Below are positions 61,489-64,000 of a DNA stretch of 64,000 nt, piece by piece. The notes under the pieces were generated by a model, which saw nothing but the letters and a program-made list of their open reading frames with translations, did not search any database and had not been told where the DNA came from. Source of the stretch: JALSHZ01 sp964614535 (GTDB lineage: Bacteria > Pseudomonadota > Gammaproteobacteria > UWMA-0217); contig CAZTOZ010000016.1 of assembly GCA_964614535.1 (NCBI GenBank), forward strand, positions 81,824-145,823. The letters run 5' to 3'. Positions within the stretch are counted from its first letter, which is position 1, and each line of letters starts with the position of its first letter. The translations under genes were made by a program, and so were the position numbers.

Positions 61489-64000
61489 TCAAATTCTGCC
61501 AGCGACACGCCGCCGGCGGGCACGCCAGACACCGGCACCCAGTATCGGCAAACCGATCGGCCAACCCCAGGCGCCACCGCCCGATGAGCCTTCGATGCGT
61601 GTCCTCTCCTTGGCGATCTCAGAGCCGGGACCGGAGGGATCATGGATGAAGCCGTCGGCCTTGCCGTCATCGTCCCCCTCACCGCCATCGGTCAGTGTCA
61701 GCACGATCTCGTGGCCGTCGAACTTGGCGTTCGCATACGGCGTCCATCTCTTGTGCCCGGCATCGTACTTGAACCAGTCGTAACCATTCGAGAGATCGTC
61801 CGGCACCCAGATCCTGACCTCGGCCGAATCTCCCGGGTTCTCCACCCGAAGGGTGAAATCGAACAGGCCGTAGGGAACCTTCCTTGGCCTGCCGACCTGG
61901 TCGTTCCGTTCATTCAGCGGCGCCTTCTCCGGTGCCAGCTTGACGATCCTGGCGCCGCTCACATCGAAACCGACGGGCTTCTCATCGTCACTCTGCGAGC
62001 GGATCGGCACGAACGCGTCCGGCACCGTGGTGATGCCATTGTCCTTCACCGTCACCGTGACCGAATCCCTGCCGACACCCCCCAGATTGTCACGGGCGAT
62101 GAACTCGAACTCCAGCGTCAACGCGTCCTTGCCACCGGTGACGGGAGGCGTGACGAACGAGACGTTGTGCTTGTGGTCACTGGAGAACACGACCTGCTCG
62201 GCGGCACTACCCCCCACCTGCTTCCACTCCACCTTGCTGATGCTGCCGTCCGGATCCGACGCCGTGCCCGACAACGTCACCGTCGCGCCCTCTTCCACGT
62301 CGAACTGATCCTCGCCCGCATCGACCACCGGCCTCTCATTGGGCCCGACGTTGACCACCACCCGGTCGGTGTCGAACAGATTGTCGTTGTCGATCACTTT
62401 CAGCTCGAACACCAGCGATTCGGTCTTCTTCCCCGGATCGGGGTTGATACTCGTTGGCGCGGTGAACGTGGCGATCGCCTGATCGGACGACTGCAACGCC
62501 ACCACGGTACCGCGAACCTGTTTCCATTCGTAGCTGACAATGGCGCCATCCTCATTGGCATCGCGGGAAGCCGAACCGTCCAGCGTCACCGGCTTGCCGA
62601 CATCGACGCTGACGATCTCACCGGCATCGGCGATCGGCCGCTTCAGATTCTCGTCGAGGGTGACAACCACCGGAATCTCGACCGTACTGCTCTTGGGCGC
62701 CTCGGGCGGGTTCTTGCCCGGCAGACCCTGGTCGGTCACCGTCAACACGATGGTGAGCTGTACGGTACCGTTGATGGCCGGCGCCTTGAAACGGCCGATC
62801 TTGCCCTCGCCCTGCAGAATCTCCAGCCGCAGGGTGTCACTCTCTTTCTGGGTCCAGGTATAGCTGGCGATATCGTCGACACCGTCCGGATCGGTCGAGG
62901 CCGAGGCATCCAGCTGGAACACCGCCCCCGGCTTCACCGAATCCACCGGCTCGGAGACCTTCGCCACCGGCGCGTCGTTGAGACTGTTCTCCACCGTGAT
63001 CGCCACCTCGGCCACGTTGTCGCTCATCTGCTTGTCGTTGTCCTCCACCCTCAAACGGAAACGCAGAACCTTGCCCCCCACGCTGACACGGGGCGCGGTA
63101 AACGTCGGCTTGACCACCTCCGCCAGAACGATCTCCGGATCATCGACGCTGGTCCAGACATAACGACCAATGGAACCATCCGGATCTTTCGAGGCACTGC
63201 CGTCGAGGGTTACCGTCCCCCCCTCGGCCACGGTTTGATTGCTGCCGGCGTTGGCGACCGGCTTCTTCTTGACGTTCTTCACCTTCATCGACACCGTCGC
63301 CGTCTTGGTCAGCTTCGGCAGCGAGCTGTCGGTCACCGTCACCTTGACCGCGATCGTCGTGTCGGCGGCCACCTCCTTGCCCTTCAGACGGACACTCTTG
63401 CCCGTGCTGCTGCCCTCGATCGACACCGCGGCGGCACCCTGCGTGATCTCCCACTGGTAGGTATACGGCGACTTGCCGCCCTTCTCGTTCACCGTCAGCG
63501 TCTTCGTCGCCCCTTCGTTGAAGTCGCCCGCGCCGGTGATCTCCGGGTTGAAGGCGGCCGTCACGTTCTTCACCTTCATCGACACCGTCGCCGTCTTGGT
63601 CAGTTTCGGCAGGGAGCTGTCGGTCACCGTCACCTTGACCTCGATCGTCGTGTCGGCGGCCACCTCCTTGCCCTTCAGGCTGACACTCTGGCCCGTGCTG
63701 CTGCCCTCGATCGACACCGCGGCGGCACCCTGCGTGATCTCCCACTGGTAGGAATACGGCGACTTGCCACCGTCCTCATCCACCGTCAGTGTCTTCGTCG
63801 CCCCTTCGTTGAAATCGCCCGCGCCGGTGATCACCGGGCTCATCGACACGACGACATTGTTGATGGTGATGGTGACTTCCTTGGAAGCGGTTTGCGGCGT
63901 CGGCGAGCTGTCGGTCACCGTCAGGCGAACTTTCGCCGTCGTAGTGGCACCGACCTCTTTCCCCTTCACCTTCACGGTCTTTTCCGTGGTGGCACCAACG
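61489..64000 (-). CDS. Ig/PKD-repeat surface protein with GlyGly-CTERM-like tail (N-terminus outside window)
   Basis: The C-terminal 836 or so residues of a large secreted protein; the start lies beyond the window. It begins with three tandem Ig-like units of 97 residues. Several PKD-type domains follow (PVANAGSNQTVAEGGTVTL, PIADAGEIVSVDVGKPVTL, PVVDAGEDQFDVEEGATVTL, then GTASDPDGS patterns). Next is a choice-of-anchor-U-like domain (VRIWVPDDLSNGYDWFKYD, LTLTDGGEGDDDGKADGFI). The end is a Gly-Gly motif, hydrophobic segment and basic cluster (SSGGGAWGWPIGLPI, then WRARRRR). That tripartite tail suggests processing by a rhombosortase-type protease and surface display or release. Role: probably adhesin or matrix component. 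Confidence 0.85.
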   Translation of the reverse strand, partial: VGATTEKTVKVKGKEVGATTTAKVRLTVTDSSPTPQTASKEVTITINNVVVSMSPVITGAGDFNEGATKTLTVDEDGGKSPYSYQWEITQGAAAVSIEGSSTGQSVSLKGKEVAADTTIEVKVTVTDSSLPKLTKTATVSMKVKNVTAAFNPEITGAGDFNEGATKTLTVNEKGGKSPYTYQWEITQGAAAVSIEGSSTGKSVRLKGKEVAADTTIAVKVTVTDSSLPKLTKTATVSMKVKNVKKKPVANAGSNQTVAEGGTVTLDGSASKDPDGSIGRYVWTSVDDPEIVLAEVVKPTFTAPRVSVGGKVLRFRLRVEDNDKQMSDNVAEVAITVENSLNDAPVAKVSEPVDSVKPGAVFQLDASASTDPDGVDDIASYTWTQKESDTLRLEILQGEGKIGRFKAPAINGTVQLTIVLTVTDQGLPGKNPPEAPKSSTVEIPVVVTLDENLKRPIADAGEIVSVDVGKPVTLDGSASRDANEDGAIVSYEWKQVRGTVVALQSSDQAIATFTAPTSINPDPGKKTESLVFELKVIDNDNLFDTDRVVVNVGPNERPVVDAGEDQFDVEEGATVTLSGTASDPDGSISKVEWKQVGGSAAEQVVFSSDHKHNVSFVTPPVTGGKDALTLEFEFIARDNLGGVGRDSVTVTVKDNGITTVPDAFVPIRSQSDDEKPVGFDVSGARIVKLAPEKAPLNERNDQVGRPRKVPYGLFDFTLRVENPGDSAEVRIWVPDDLSNGYDWFKYDAGHKRWTPYANAKFDGHEIVLTLTDGGEGDDDGKADGFIHDPSGPGSEIAKERTRIEGSSGGGAWGWPIGLPILGAGVWRARRRRVAGRI
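63272..64000 (-). repeat. 291-base tandem repeat in the surface protein gene
   Basis: Two near-identical 291-base units (63272-63562 and 63563-63853) encode 97-residue Ig-like domains that share long identical stretches such as TKTATVSMKVKNV and GAGDFNEGATKTLTV. A third, more divergent unit starts at 63854 and runs off the window. High DNA identity implies recent duplication or gene conversion. Confidence 0.9.

Overview
The window looks like the chromosome of a high-G+C gammaproteobacterium, most likely a sulfur oxidiser of the Chromatiales type. This rests on gene order (leuC-leuD-leuB-asd-fimV-truA-trpF-trpB-trpA-accD-folC-dedD-cvpA-purF; rnhB-dnaE; a yciK-like SDR convergent with rluB; fabA-fabB), on gammaproteobacterial families such as FimV, FabA/FabB and DedD, and on a secreted Trp/Gly/Pro-rich protein resembling sulfur globule envelope proteins. 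The lineage is an inference. No rRNA or tRNA gene, CRISPR array, insertion sequence or phage was seen.

Layout. 1-2033: the end of an ABC exporter (ATPase and permease) facing a VIT/CCC1-like membrane protein coupled to a DUF211 protein. 2333-4780: fabA-fabB, then a sulfur-globule-like secreted protein with a clear promoter and a perfect palindrome across its -35 box. 4955-9053: rnhB-dnaE on the minus strand. 9290-13599: an FKBP isomerase, a SAM methyltransferase, and a gnnA-gnnB-lpxB set suggesting lipid A with a diaminated glucosamine. 13974-23113: a cellulose operon made of a fused bcsA-bcsB, bcsZ and bcsC. 23134-25827: a tungsten-type aldehyde:ferredoxin oxidoreductase and a small membrane methyltransferase. 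25834-31388: malic enzyme and sucA on the minus strand, sucB divergent.

31559-37101: a minus-strand exopolysaccharide export module (outer-membrane export lipoprotein, outer-membrane barrel, chain-length regulator, tyrosine autokinase, ExeA-like ATPase). It resembles XrtA/PEP-CTERM-associated loci but has no exosortase or glycosyltransferase here, and it is visibly AT-richer than its surroundings. 37476-43054: a yciK-like SDR with an altered active site, rluB, moaB, a DksA lacking most zinc-finger cysteines, glycerate kinase, mlaC and an L,D-transpeptidase. 43051-59856: purF, cvpA, dedD, folC, accD, trpA, trpB, trpF, truA, fimV, asd, leuB, leuD, an entericidin-like lipoprotein and leuC, all minus strand. 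59942-64000: a LysR regulator divergent from leuC, a small outer-membrane barrel, and the C-terminal part of a large Ig/PKD-repeat surface protein ending in a GlyGly-CTERM-like tail.

The theme of the accessory parts is the cell surface: cellulose, a second exopolysaccharide, modified lipid A, sulfur storage and a sorted repeat protein. The points most worth checking are the operator on the sulfur-globule-like gene, the BcsA-BcsB fusion with a degenerate PilZ motif, the standalone tungsten oxidoreductase, the SDR with Tyr replaced by Phe, and the tandem-repeat surface protein.
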